Positions 1-13,094 of a DNA stretch of 64,000 bases are shown piece after piece. The DNA is taken from NCBI GenBank assembly GCA_005784505.1, contig VCAZ01000124.1:1264532-1328531 (forward strand), read 5' to 3'. Origin of the DNA: Bagarius yarrelli. Taxonomy: Eukaryota; Chordata; Actinopteri; Siluriformes; Sisoridae. The position numbers and the translations under genes were made by a program. Every line of letters starts with the position of its first letter. Position 1 is the first letter of the stretch. Below the pieces are notes generated by a model. The model did no database searches. It saw only the letters and a program-made list of their open reading frames with translations, and was not told where the DNA came from.

Positions 1-3000
1 TACGATGTGTGTGTGTTTACAGTGTGTTACATGTGTGTTACATTGTGTTTGTTACATTGTGTGTGGTTTACAGTGTGTTTTTAAATGGTGGTTGGTGAAT
101 GTTTTACATTGTGTGTGTGTTGTACTTACGTGTGTGTGTTCACAGTGTGGGGTGGTTACAGTGTGTTTTTACTGTGTTTTTACAGTGTGTGTTTACGATG
201 TGTGTTTACAATTGTGTGTTTACAGTGTCTGTGTTTACAGTGTGTGTGTTTACAGTGTGTGTGTGGTGTTCACAATGTGGGTGTTAACATTGTGTGTGTT
301 TACAGTGTGAGTGTATTTACAGTGTTGTTTACAGTGTGGTTGTTTACAGTGTGTGTTTTTACAGTGTTGTTTAAAGTGTGTTGTGTTTACGGTGTGTGTT
401 GTGTGTGTTACGTGGTGTGTGTTTGAGTGTGTGTTGTGTGTTTAACAGTCTGGTGTTTTATGTGTGGTGTGGGGGTTTGGTGTGTTTGCATTGTTTGTAT
501 TCACAGTGTTTGTGTTTACAGTTGTGTGCTTACGTTGTGTGTGTGTTTACAGCGTGTGTTTATGAGTGTGTGTTTTTTATGATGTGTTGTGTTTCACGGC
601 GTTTTCACAGTGTGTGTTTAAAGTGTCTGTTTACATTGTCTGTGTGTGTTTACAGTGTGTGCTTACGTTGTGTGTGTGTTTTAAATTGTGTCTGTGTTAC
701 ATTGTTTGTTTACAGTGTGTGTTGTGTTGTTACAGTGTGTGTGTGTGTACTTACAGTGTGTGTTTACAGTGTGTGTTTACGATGTGTGTGTTTACAGTGG
801 TGTGTGTGTTTACATGTGTGTGTTTACATGTTAGTGTGTGTGTTTACATTGTGTGTGTGTGTTTAAACAGTGTGTTTTTATGGTGTGTATGTTTACATTG
901 TGTGTGTGTTTACTGTGTGTGTGTTCACAGTGTGTGTGGTTACAGTGTGTTTTTACTGTGTTTTTACAGTGTGTGTTTACGATGTGTGTTTACAATGTGT
1001 GTTTTGTACAGTGTGTGTTTACAGTGTGTGTTTTTTACAGTGTGTGTGGGTGTTAACATTGTGTGTGGGTGTTAACATTGTGTGTGTTTACAGTGTGTGT
1101 ATTTACAGTATTTGTTTACAGTGTGGGTGTTTACAGTGTGTGTTTTAAAGTGTGTGTGTTTTACATTGTGTGTGTGTGTGTTTACAGTGTGTGTTTACGT
1201 TGTGTGTGTTTTTACATTGTTGTGTGTTTCAGTTTTGTGTTTACATTGTTGTTTACAGTGTGTGTGTTTACAGTGTGTGTGTTCACAGTGTGTATGTTTC
1301 ACGGTGTGTGTTTACAGTGTGCGTTTGCAGTGGGCGTTCACAGTGTGTGTGTGTGTTCATAATGTGGGTGTTAACATGTGTGTTTACTGTTTACAGTGTG
1401 TGTGTGTACAGTTTACAGTGTGTGTGTTAATGATTGTGTGTGTTTACAGTGTTTGTATTCAACAGTGTTTGTGTTTACAGTGTGTGCTTACGTTGTGTGT
1501 GTGTTTACAGCGTGTGTTTATAGTGTGTGTGTGTGTTTCCAGTTTGTGTATTCAAAGCATGTTTTCACAGTGTGTGTTTAAAGTGTCTGTTTACATTGCC
1601 TGTGTGTGTTTACAGTGTGTGTATACGTTGTGTGTGTGTTTACATTGTGTCTGTGTTTACATTGTTTGTTTACAGTGTGTGTGTACTGTGTGTTAACAGT
1701 GTGTGTGTTTACAGTGTGTGTTTACGATGTGTGTGTTTACAGTGTGTGTGTGTTGACAATGGTGTGTTTACAGGTGTGTGTGTTACATTGTGTGTGTGTG
1801 TTTACAGTGTGTTTTTATGGTGTGTATGTTTACATTGTGTGTGTGTTTACTGTGTGTGTGTTCACAGTGTGTGTGGTTACAGTGTGTTTTTACTGTGTTT
1901 TTACAGTGTGTGTTTACGATGTGTGTTTACGATGTGTGTTTACAGTGTCTGTGTTTACAGTGTGTGTGTTTACAGTGTGTGTGTTTGTGTTCACAATGTG
2001 GGTGTTAACATTGTGTGTGTTTACAGTGTGAGTGTATTTACAGTGTTTGTTTACAGTGTGGGTGTTTACAGTGTGTGTTTACAAGTGTGTGTGTTTACAT
2101 TGTGTGTGTGTGTTTACAGTGTGTGTTTAACGTTGTGTTTGTTTACATGTGTGTGTTTACATTGTTTGTGTGTTACAGTGTGTTTGTTTACAGTGTGTGG
2201 TTTTACAGTGTGTGTTTTCAGTGTTACAGTGTGTGTGTTCACAGTGTGTATGTTCACGGTGTGTGTTTACAGTGTGTGTTTGCAGTGTGCGTTCACAGTG
2301 TGTGTGTGTGGTTCATAATGTGGGTGTTTTAACATTGTGTGTGTTTACAGTGTGTGTGTTTACAGTGTGTGTTAACGATGTGTGTGTTTACAGTGTGTGT
2401 GTTTACAGTGTGTGTTTACAGTGTGTGTGTTTTCAATGTGTGTGTGTGTGTGTGTTTACAGTGTGTGTTACATTGTGTGTTTATGGTGTGTGTATTTACA
2501 GTGTGTGTTAATGATGTGTGTGTTTTCAGTGTGTGTGTTTACAGTGTGTGTTTACATTGTGTGTTTATGGTGTGTGTATTTACAGTGTGTGTTCACAGTG
2601 TGTGTGTTTACGGTGTCTGCGTTCACAGTGTGTTTTGGTTCACAGTGTGTATGTTCACAGTGTGTGTGTTCACAGTGTGTGTGTTTACAGTGTGTGTGTT
2701 TACAGTGTGTGTTAACGGTGTGTATGTTTACATTGTGTTTGTGTTTACAGTGTGTGTTGGTTCACAATGTGTATGTGTCACAGTGTGTGTTCACAGTGTA
2801 TGTGTTTACAGTGTGTGTGTGTTTATGGTGTGTGTGTTTTTTATGGTCTGTGTTTACAGTGTGTGTGTGTTTACAGTGTGTCTGTTCACAGTGTGTGTGT
2901 GTTTACAGTGTGTGCCTATGGTGAGTGTGTTTTTACAGTGTGTGTGTTTACGGTCTGTGTGTTTACATTGTGTGTGTACACAGTGTGTGTTTACAGTCTG

Positions 3001-6000
3001 TGTGTTCACAGTGTGTGTTAACGATGTGTGTGTTTACAGTGTGTGTGTGTTCACAGTGTATGTGTTTACAGTGTGTGTGTTTTCAATGTGTGTGTGTATG
3101 TGTGTGTTTACAGTGTGTGCTTATGGTGTGTGTGTTTTACAGTGTGTGTGTACAACGTGTGGTGTGTGTTTACGGTCTGTGGTGTTTACATGTTGTGTTT
3201 ACACAGTGTGTGTTTACAGTATGTGTTCAAAGTGTGTGTGTTTACAGTCTGTGTGGTTCACAGTGTGTGTTAATGATGTGTGTGTTTACAGTGTGTGTGT
3301 TCACAGTGTATGTGTTTACAGTGTGTTTTTACAGTGTGTGTGTGTTTTCAATGTGTGTGTGTGTTTACAGTGTTTGTTTATGGTGTGTGTGTTTACAGTG
3401 TGTGTTCACATTGTGTGTGTTTACAGTGTATGTGTGTTCACAGTGTGTGTTAACAATGTGTGTGTTTACAGTCTGTGTGTTCACAGTGTATGTGTTTACA
3501 GTGTGTCTTTACAGTGTGTGTGTTTTCAATGTGTGTGTGTGTGTGTGTTTTGTTTTCAATGTGTGGTGTGTACCGTGTGTATTTACAGTGTGGTGTTCAC
3601 AGTGTGTTGTGTTAAAGTGTGTTCACAGTGGTGTGTGTTCACAGTGTGTGTGTTTACAGTGTGTATTTACAGTGTGTGTGTGTGTTTTTGAGTGTGTGTT
3701 TACAGTGTTTGTTCACAGTTCACAGTGTGTGTTTAAGTTGTGTGTTCACAGTGTGTGTGTTTACAGTGTGTGTGTTCACAGTGTGTGTGTTCACAGTGTG
3801 TGTGTTTACAGTGTGTGTTCACAGTGTGTGTGTTCACAGTGTGTGTGTTTTGTACAGTGTGTATTTACAGTGTGTGTGTGTTTAGAGTGTGTGTTTACAG
3901 TGTTTGTTCACAGTGTGTGTGTGTTTACAGTGTGTGTTTTTACAGTGGTGTGTTTACGGTGTGTGTGTTTACAGTGTGTGGTAACAATGTTTGTGTTTAC
4001 AATGTGTGTGTTAACAGTGTGTGTGTGTGTTTACAGTGTGTGTGTTTACAGTGTGTGCTCACAGTGTGTGTGTTTACAGTGTGTGTTTACACTGTGTGCT
4101 CACAGTGTGTGTGTGTGTTACAGTGTGTGTTTTACAGTGTGTTCACAGTGTGTGGTAACAATGTGTGTGTCTACAATGTGTGTGTTAACAGTGTGTGTGT
4201 GTGTTTACAGTGTGTGTGTTCACATTTGTGCTCACAGTGTGTTTACTGTGTGTGTGTGTGTTACACACAGTTGTGTGCTCACAGTGTGTGTTTACTGTTG
4301 TGTGAACAGTGTGTGTTTACAGTGTGTGCTCACAGTGTGTTTTTTACAATGAGTGTGGTTACGATATGTGTGTGTTTACAGTGTGTGTGTGTGGTGTGTG
4401 TGTGTGTGAGTGTTTATAGTGTGTGTTTACAATGTGTGTTTACAGTGTGTGTTCACAGTGTCTGAGTGACACTATGGTGAGTGTGTTTACTATGTGTGTG
4501 TTTACAGTGTCTTTTGTTTACAGTGTAGTGTGTGTGTTTACATTGTGTATGTTTCAACGTGTGTGTTTTACAGTTTGTGTGTTTACAGTGTGTTGTTTCA
4601 CAGTGTTTGTTCACAGTGTTCACGGTGAGTGTGTTTACGGTGTGTGTTTCACACTGTTTTGTGTTCACAGTATGTGTGTTTACATTGTGTGTGTTTACAG
4701 TGTGTGCGTTCACAGTGTGTGTGGGTTCACAGTGTGTATGTTTTACAGTGTGTGTGTTCACAGTGGTGTGTGTTTACAGTGTGTGCTGAACAGTGTGTGT
4801 GTTTACATTGTGTATCTTTACAGTGTGTGTTTTCCCAGTGAGTGTGTTTACGATGTGTGTTTACCTTGTGTGTTTACTGTGTGTGTTTTCACAGTGTGTG
4901 CTCACAGTGTGTGTTTACAGTGAGTGTGTTTACGATGTGTGTTTACCTTGTGTGTGTTTATAGTGTGTATTTAATAGTGTGTGTTTAAGGTGTGTGTGTT
5001 TACAGTGTGTGTTTACAATGTGTGTGTGTTACAAATCTGTGTTTACAGTGTGTGTTCACAGTGTCTGTTTATGGTGAGTGTGTTTACTATGTGTGTGTTT
5101 ACAGTGTGTGTGTTTACAGTGTGTGTGTTTACAGTGTGTGTTTAGAGTGTGTGTTTACAGTGTGTGTGTTTACAGTGTGTGTTCACAGTGTCTGTTTATG
5201 GTGAGTGTGTTTACAATGTGTGTGTTTACAGTCTGTGTGTTTTACATTGTGTCTTTCACAGTGTGTGTTTACAGTGTGTGTGTTGTGTGTACAGTGTGTA
5301 TTCTCAGTGTCTATGTTTACAGTGTGTGTGTTCACAGTGCGTCTGTGTTCACAGTGTGTATGTTTACATTGTGTGTTTACAGTGTGTGTGTGTTTACAGT
5401 GTGTGCTTTCAGTGTGTGTGTTTACAGTGTGTGCTTTCAGTTTGTGTGTTTACAGTATGTGTGCTTTTACAGTGTGTGTGTTACAGTGTGTTCTCACAGT
5501 GTGTGGTGTTTACATTGTGTGTTTTACAGTGTGTTACAGTGTTTACAGTGTGTGCTTTCAGTTTGTATGTTTACAGTGTGTGTGTTTACAGTCTGTGTGT
5601 TCACAGTGTGTGTTAACGTTGTGTGTTTTTACAATATGTGTGTTTACAGTGTGTTTGTTTACAGTGTGTACTCACAGTGTGTGTTTACAGTTTTTGCTCA
5701 CAGTGTGTGTTTACAGTGTGTGTTTACATTGTGTGTGTTCACAGTGTGTGTTCACAGTTTGTGCTCACAGTGTGTGTGTTTACTGTGTGTGTGTTTTACT
5801 GTGCGTGTGTTTCATAGTTGTGTGTGTTGACAGCGTGTGTTTACAGCGTGTGTTCACATGTGTGTGTTTACAGTGAGTGTGTTTACGATGTGTGTGTTTA
5901 CAATGTGTGTGTGTGTGTTTTACAGTGTGTGTGTTTACAATATGTGTGTGTTACAAATATGTGTTTACACTGTGTGTTCACTGTGTCTGGTTACGGTGAG

Positions 6001-7340
6001 TGTGTTTACTATGTGTGTGTTTTACAGTGTCTGTGTTTTACAGTGTGTGTGTTTACAACAGTGTTCAGTTTACAGTGTGTGTTTACAGTGACATTGTGGT
6101 GTTTTACAATGTGTGTATGTTCAGAGTGTGTGTTTACGGTGAGTGTGTTTTACGGTGTGTGTCCACACTGTTTTGTGTTCACAGTATGTGTGTTTACATT
6201 GTGTGTGTGTTTACAGTGTGTGCGTTCACAGTGTGTGTGGGTTCACAGTGTGTGTGTTTACAGTGTGTGTGTTTACATTGTGTCTGTTCACAGTTTGTGT
6301 GTTTTACAGTGTGTGCTGACGGTGTGTGTGTTCACAGTGTGTGTGTGTTTATGGTGTGTGTGTGTTCACAGTGTGTGTGTGTTTATGGTGTGTGTGTTTC
6401 ACAGTGTGTGTGTTCACAGTGTGTGTTTACAGTGTGTGTGTTTCTGGTCTGTGTTTGACAGTGTTTGTGTTAACGATTGTGTGTTTACAGTGTTTGTTAA
6501 CGATGTGTGTGTTTACAGTGTGTGTGTTCACAGTGTGTGTATTTACAGTGTGTGTTAACGATGTGTGTGTGTTTACAGTGTGTGTTTTCGGGTGTGTGTG
6601 TGTTTACAGTGTGTGTTCACAGTGTCTGTTTACAGTTTGTGTGCTCACATATGTGTGTTTACTGTGTGTGTGTGTGTGTTCACAGTGTGTGTGTTGACAG
6701 CGTGTGTTTACAGTGTGTGTACTCACAGTGTGTGTGTGTTTACAGTGAGTGTTGGTTTACGATGTGTGTGTTTACAGTTGTGTTTTTACGATGTGGTGTT
6801 TACGTGTGTGTTTATTATACGTGTGTGTTTACAGTGTGTGTGTTTACAGTGTGTGCTTTCAGTTTGTATGTTTACAGTGTGTGTGTTTACAGTGCGTGTC
6901 TTTACATTGTGCATGTTTTACAGTGTGTATTTACAGTGTGTGTGTGTGTGTGTTTACAATGTGTGTGTGTGTTTACAGTGTGTGTTTTACGGTGTGTGTG
7001 TTTACAGTGTGTGTTCACAGTGTCTGTTCACGGTGAGTGTGTTTACGGTGTGTGTTGTTCACACTGTGTGGTGGTTACAGTATGTCTGTTTACATTGTGT
7101 GTGTGTTTTTACAGTTTGTGCGGGTTCACAGTGTGTATGTTTACAGTGTGTGTATTCACAGTTTGTATGTTCACAGTGTTTTGTTTACAATGTGTGTGTG
7201 TTTTACAGTGTGCGTGTTTACAGTGTGCGGTGTTTACGTGTGTGTTTACAGTGTGTGTTCACAGTGTGTGTTTATAGTGTGTGTTTACAGTGTGTGTGTT
7301 CACAGTGTGTGTGTTTACAGTGTGTGTTCACAGTGTGTAA
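1..7340. repeat. Satellite A: TGTTTACAGTGTGTG-type tandem array
   Basis: The interval is one continuous tandem array of short units built from TGTTTACA followed by a GTGTG run, about 13-22 bp per unit, with variants such as TTCACA, TTAACGATG and TTACGATG. Larger blocks recur: a stretch near 905-1,060 closely resembles 1,845-2,030, so a higher-order level exists. Long open frames run through it on the + strand (for example 2,339-3,691 and 2,925-4,352) but encode only Val/Cys/Phe/Thr/Tyr-rich repeats. They are open because the units lack in-frame stops and they are not genes. The array is cut off by the left window edge, and its last unit ends near 7,340. Confidence 0.95.
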
Positions 7341-7769
7341 AAAAGGCCTCGTGTGGATTCAGCATCTGACTCGTGCGTTGTGTCAGGGTGTCCTTATGTC
7401 TGAGCTGCTAACAAGCTTCTGTTCTGAATCAGAGTATCTGCAACCTGACACACACACACACACCCCACACACACACACACTGTGATCCTTTAAGCTCCAG
7501 GGGCTCTAAGCGTGGCTGTCTTGAGGCTCTGATGAATCATGTTTTTGAATCTTTCTGTTATTTAAATCAAGATTTTTCATGAACTTTGTAAAATAAACAC
7601 AAAACTTACTTTAAATGATTCCCAGGTGTTTAAACTCTGTAGGGTAGCAGAAGATCTCAGACTGTTAGCAAGAATTAGCCTGGATTTAATTAAGTGTATA
7701 AATAACAACTATCTATTTATAGTTATTATAACTATAAATTATAACTATTATCGTATAAATAATAACTAC
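7341..7769. other. Short non-repetitive spacer, no gene seen
   Basis: Between two arrays lies about 430 bp of mostly unique sequence with a small (CA)n tract at about 7,450-7,481 and an AT-rich end from about 7,690. I see no conserved coding segment, splice-flanked exon or RNA gene in it. Confidence 0.6.
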
Positions 7770-8925
7770 TATACGATGATGATAGTAATGATAGTGATGA
7801 TGATGTGATTATGATGATGATAGTAATGATGTGATGATGACGATGATGTGATAATGTTGATAATGATGTTGATGATGGTGATGATGATGATGATGATGAT
7901 AATGATCTTGTTGATAGTAATGATAGTGATGATAATGATATGATAGTGATGAATGTGTTGACAGTGATGGCGATATGATGATGATGATAATGATGATGAT
8001 CTGATGATGTGATGATGATGGTGATAGTGATAGTAATAATTGTGGTGACAGTAATAATGATGATGGTGCTGATGATGATAATTATCATGATGATAGTGAT
8101 GATGATGTGATGATGATGTTGATAATGATAATGACAGTGGTGATAGTGATGATGATGATGATAATGATAAAGTGATGATGATGATAATGATGGTGATGAT
8201 AATGATGCTAGTGATGAAGATGATGTGATGATGTTGATGGTGATGATGATGATAATAATGATCGTGATGATAGTAATGATAGTGATGGAGATGATGATGA
8301 TTATGATGATGGTGGTGATGGTGATGATGATTATGATAAAGTGATGATGATGATGGTGATAATGGTGATGATAGTGATGATGATGTGATGATGATGATGA
8401 TGGGGATGATGATGATGGTAATAGTGATGGTTGTGATGACAGTAATGACGATGATGATGGTGATGATGGTAATTATGTTGATATTAGTGATGATAGTGAT
8501 TATGGTAACTATGGTGCTGATGATGATGATGATTTTAATTATGGTGATGATAATAGTGATGATGTTAATTATGGTGATAATGATGATGATGATGATAGTT
8601 GATAGTGATGGTGATGAGGATGATGATGAGTATGATGAAGATGATAATAATAATGATATTTATGATGATTATTATGATGATGATAATGATGATAATTGTG
8701 ATGATGATGATGATGATGATGGGATGATGATGATGATGATGATGAAAGTGATGATAATTATATGATAATGTTAATGATTATGAAGATTATGTTTATGATG
8801 ATAATGATGATAGTGATGATGATGATGATGATGATGATGGATGATAATGGTTGATGATAGTGATGACAGTGATGATTGTGATGATGATGATGATAGTGAT
8901 GATTATTATTATTGTGTGTTAAAAC
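7770..8925. repeat. ATG/ATC triplet-type tandem array
   Basis: The sequence is a GATGATGAT-based array with frequent GATAATGAT and GATAGTGAT variants, and it is stop-poor in several frames. Open frames such as 8,385-8,765 encode Met/Val/Ile/Asp runs and are repeat artefacts. Imperfect blocks of roughly 60-90 bp recur within it. Confidence 0.93.
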
Positions 8926-11877
8926 AGGACACTGAAAGCAAAAATGGGACACTGAGTGTAATAATGAGTGATAACGTGTAAACTGATGGAATGAGTGTAC
9001 TGGACCGAGTGTAATAATGGGACACTGCGTAGGTATAATAAAGGACAGAGTGTAATAATGGGACACCGTATGGGAATGAAATGGGACAGAGTGTAATAAT
9101 GGGACACTGGGCTTGGTAATAATGGGACAGAGTGTAATAATGGGACACTGAGTGTAATAATGGTGAATGTTACAAGACACTGAGTGTAATAATGGGACTG
9201 AGTGTAATAATGCGACACTGAGTGTAATAATGGGACAGAGTGTAATAATGCGACACTGAGTGTATTAATGGGACAGAGTGTAATAATGGGACACTGGGTA
9301 TAATAATGGGACAGGTAATAAGGGACAGAGTTGTAATAATGGGACACTGAGTGTAATAATGGCGACACTGAATGTAATAATGAGTGTAATGTTAAGACAC
9401 TGAGTGTTTATAATGGGACTGAGTGTAATAATGGGACACTGAGTGTAATAATGGGGACAGAGTGTAATATGGGGACAGAGTGTAAAAATGGGACACTGAG
9501 TGTATTAATGGGACAGAGTGTAATAATGGGACAGAGTGGACTGAGTGTAATAATGGGACACTGAGTGTAATAATGAGTGTAATAATGAGTGTAATGTTGA
9601 GACACAGAGTGTTATAAATGGGACTGCTTGTAATAATGGGACAGAGTGTAATAATGGGACACTGAGTGTAATAATGGGACCACTGAGTGTAATAGTGGGA
9701 CACTGAGTGTAATAGTGGGGACAGAGTGTAATAATGGGGACACTGAGTGTAATAATGGGACACTGAGTGTAATAATGAGTGTAATGTTGAAGACACTGAG
9801 TGTTATAATGGGACTGTACTAATGGCACTTGTAAAAATGGGACACTGAGTATAATAAATGGGACAGAGTGTAATAATGGGACACTGGGAGTAAATAATAT
9901 GGGACACTGAGTGTAATAATGGGACACTGATGGGACAGTGTATTAAGTAATGGGGTGACACTGAGTGTAATAATGGGACAGAGTGTAATAATGCGACAAC
10001 TGAGTGTAATAAGTGTGTAATAATGGGACACTGAGTGTGTAATAATGTGCGACACTGAGTGGGGATTATAATGGGACAGAGTGAAATAGTGGGACACTGA
10101 GTGTAATAATGGGACAGAGTGTAATAATGTAATAATTGGGACAGAGTGTATAATGCTGAGTATAATAATGGGACACTGAGTGTAATAATGGGACACTGAG
10201 TGTATTAATGGGACAGAGTGTAATAATGGTACAGAGTGTACTGAGTGTAATAATGGGACACTGAGTGTAATAATAATGGGACAGAGTGTAATAATGCGAC
10301 ACTGAGTGTATAATGGGACAGAGTGTAATAATGCGACACTGAGTGTTATAATGGGACAGAGTGTAATAATGCGACACTGAGTGTTATAATGGGACCGCTT
10401 GTAATAATGGGACAGAGTGTAATAATGCGACACTGAGTGTAATAATGGGACAGAGTAAAATAGTGGGACACTGAGTGTATAATGGGACAGAGTGTAAATA
10501 ATGGGACACTGAGTATATAATGGGAACTGATGTAATAATGGGACACTGAGTGTATTAATGGGACAGAGTGTAATAATGCGGACACTGAGTTAAGAGTATA
10601 ATGGGACACTAGTGTACTAATGGGGACACGTGGGAATATGCAGAGTGTAATAATGGGACGACAATAAGAATGGGACTGAGTGTTATAATGGGACAGAGTG
10701 TAATAATGCGACACTGAGTGTTATAATGGGACCAGAGTGTAATAAAATAAATGCTTGTAATAATGGGACACTGAGTGTAATAATGGGACACTGAGTGTAA
10801 TAATGGGACAGAGTGTAATAATGCGACACTGAGTGTAATAATGGGACAGAGTTAAATGGGACAGAGTATAATGGAATGAATATGGGGACACTGAGTATAA
10901 TAATGGGACACTGAGTGTATTAATGGGACAGAGTGTAATAATGGGACACTGAGTATAATAATGGGACACTGAGTGTAATAATGGGACAGAGTGTAATAAT
11001 GGGACACTGAGGATGTTAATAATGGGGACACTGGGTTAATAATGGGACCGGCTTGCGGGAATAAAAATGGGACAGAGTGTAATAATGCGACACTGAGTGT
11101 TATAATGGGACCAGAGTGTAATAATGCGACACTGAGTGTTATAATGGGACACTGCTGACTTGTAATAATGGGACAGAGTGTAATAATGCGACACTGAGTG
11201 TTATAATGGGACAGGTGTAATAAATGCACTGAGTGTAACTGAGGACCACTTGTAATAATGGGACAGAGTGTAATAATGGACGACACTGAGTGTAATATGG
11301 GACAGAGTAAAATAGTGTACGAGTAAATAGTGGGACACTGAGTGTATTAATGGGACAGAGTGTAATAATGGGACACTGAGTATAATAATGGGACACTGAG
11401 TGTAATAATGGGACACTGAGTGTATTAATGGGACAGAGTGTAATAATGGGACACTGAGTATAATAATGGGACACTGAGTGTAATAATGGGACAGAGTGTA
11501 ATAATGGGACACTGAGTGTTCTGAGTGTTATAATGGGACCGCTGTAATAAATGTAATAATGCACTGAGGTTATGGGACAGAGTTGTAACAGAGTAATGCG
11601 ACACTGAGTGTTATACAGAGTGTAAAATGCGACACTGAGTGTATAATGGGAGTGAGTGTATAATGGGACACTGATAAATGGGACCGCTTGTAATAATGGG
11701 ACAGAGTGTAATAATGCGACACTGAGTGTTATAATGGGACCGCTTGTAATAATGGAACAGAGTGTAATAATGCGACACTGAGTGTTATAATGGGACAGAG
11801 TGTAATAATGCGACACTGAGTGTTATAATGGGACCACTTGTAATAATGGGACAGAGTGTAATAATGCGACACTGAGT
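8926..11877. repeat. Satellite B: AATGGGACACTGAGTGTAAT array (18- and 20-bp units)
   Basis: The array mixes a 20-bp unit (AATGGGACACTGAGTGTAAT) with an 18-bp unit lacking CT (AATGGGACAGAGTGTAAT), plus a variant with GCGACACTGAGTGTTAT. Towards its right end (about 10,660-11,870) the units settle into a higher-order block of about 50-56 bp that alternates the GCGACACTGAG, GGGACCGCTTG and GGGACAGAG types. - strand open frames of up to 225 codons are artefacts of units without stops. Confidence 0.94.
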
Positions 11878-11964
11878 GGACACGGCTCTGAAACACTTAA
11901 ACCATTAACTGTAAATCAATTTAACATACAGTGAACATCCAGACAGAAACTTTGAGTGTTTAAA

Positions 11965-12006
<42 letters not shown>

Positions 12007-12198
12007 AGTTCTTATCAAAACTGAAATTGACTCAGTGCTGACGTTGTGACCTTTGACCTGGTGACCCCACGACGCCGGGCTGTGAGTTTGAGTTTATTCA
12101 GATTTCATCACTGATTGATTTCATTTCTGAAGTCGAGTTTAATAAAAACCAACATGCAAAAACACATGCAAATACCACAGCAGCAGACCCTTATACTT

Positions 12199-12264
<66 letters not shown>

Positions 12265-12750
12265 TTTTTATATACACGAACATACAGACTAAACCAGTGT
12301 CACACATGAACACACCCTCCCACACACTTTTTCCACACTCCATCACTACACATACACATATTGAGTCACATAAACACACACACACACAAACCTTTTCCCT
12401 CTTACACACACACACACACACACAGGTGCTCGTGATTTAAGACTTTAAAGACTTTAATCTGCTTAAATAAAGCATGTCTTCCAATGTGAGAGGACATCTG
12501 AGTGAAAGAGTCGACTCTCCTAAACAAACAAACGAACAAACAATAAAAGCTTGTTTGGTCGCTAATAGGACTCGTGCTTCATTAAATTCGGAAACCGCGT
12601 CAGATTCTGTTTCTGGTGTGTTTCTGTACATTATTACGTCATTAATTTATTATTACGTCATTATTCTACATTATTTAATATTAAACCGTATGCGGAACTT
12701 TGCGCTTTTTATGTAATTTTTTTCTTTTTACGCAAAAAGAAAAAAAAAAA
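11878..12750. other. AT-rich sequence with microsatellites upstream of ncald, no gene seen
   Basis: This interval holds a (TG)n tract at about 11,969-12,003, a compound (AC)n(TC)n(AC)n tract at about 12,199-12,264, further CA clusters at about 12,377-12,424, and AT-rich DNA ending in an A-rich run at 12,735-12,751. I see no exon in it. Confidence 0.6.
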
Positions 12751-12852
12751 GATATTAAGTGCGCGTTGAAAGAGATCGGCACGCGCCGTGCATGCTGAGG
12801 AGCCGTCACCGGGGCAACCGCGTTTGCGGCTCTGATAGGTCCCTCCAGCGAA

Positions 12853-12862
12853 GTCACGTGAC
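12853..12862. promoter_or_regulatory. GTCACGTGAC palindrome (E-box, CLEAR/USF type)
   Basis: A perfect 10-bp palindrome with a CACGTG core sits in the candidate ncald promoter. This form is bound by USF and MiT/TFE factors in vertebrates. Occupancy here is inference. Confidence 0.55.
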
Positions 12863-12871
12863 TCGCGGCTT

Positions 12872-12879
12872 TGACGTCA
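12872..12879. promoter_or_regulatory. Full cAMP response element TGACGTCA
   Basis: A perfect 8-bp CRE lies 9 bp after the E-box palindrome, in the CpG-rich block. CREB/ATF factors bind this site. The location suits a neuronal calcium-sensor gene, but regulation has not been shown. Confidence 0.6.
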
Positions 12880-13094
12880 GCGGAGTTTCAGAGCTGAGAG
12901 CCGAACCGAGCGCGCGCACTGACAGTCTGCGGAGTTTGGAGTGGCGACTGTCTGTCTGTCTGTCTGTCTGTCCCTGTGTCTTTCTCTGTTTCTGTCTGTA
13001 TCACACACACACGTGTGTTGTCTGTCAGCGCGTCTCCAGGTTATGGACGTCTAAAAGAGCACAAAACATCAGCTGTCTGTCTACATTTCCTGCG

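Larger units (their letters stand above)
12755..13094 (+). promoter_or_regulatory. ncald: Candidate ncald promoter and non-coding first exon
   Basis: This is a GC- and CpG-rich island in otherwise AT-rich DNA. It carries a perfect GTCACGTGAC palindrome, a full CRE, and CpG-rich blocks near 12,908. It ends in a strong splice donor: the bases up to 13,094 are followed by GTAAGT. The ncald start-codon exon at 23,073 begins with a strong acceptor and only 16 bp of 5' leader, so an upstream non-coding exon is expected, and this is the best candidate on the right strand. Neuronal calcium sensor genes usually have such 5' leader exons. The transcription start cannot be fixed from sequence alone, and the open frame across 12,759-13,229 does not look coding. 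Confidence 0.6.

Noticed and set aside
2339..4352. Open frames of 450 and 475 codons on the + strand, Cys/Val rich
   Set aside because: They overlap in different frames over the same satellite A units and encode only the translated repeat. Their Cys spacing follows the TGTGTG pattern and is not a toxin- or keratin-type fold.
1..7340. CRISPR-like regularly spaced repeats
   Set aside because: Units are contiguous, with no unique spacers and no cas genes, and the window is clearly vertebrate.
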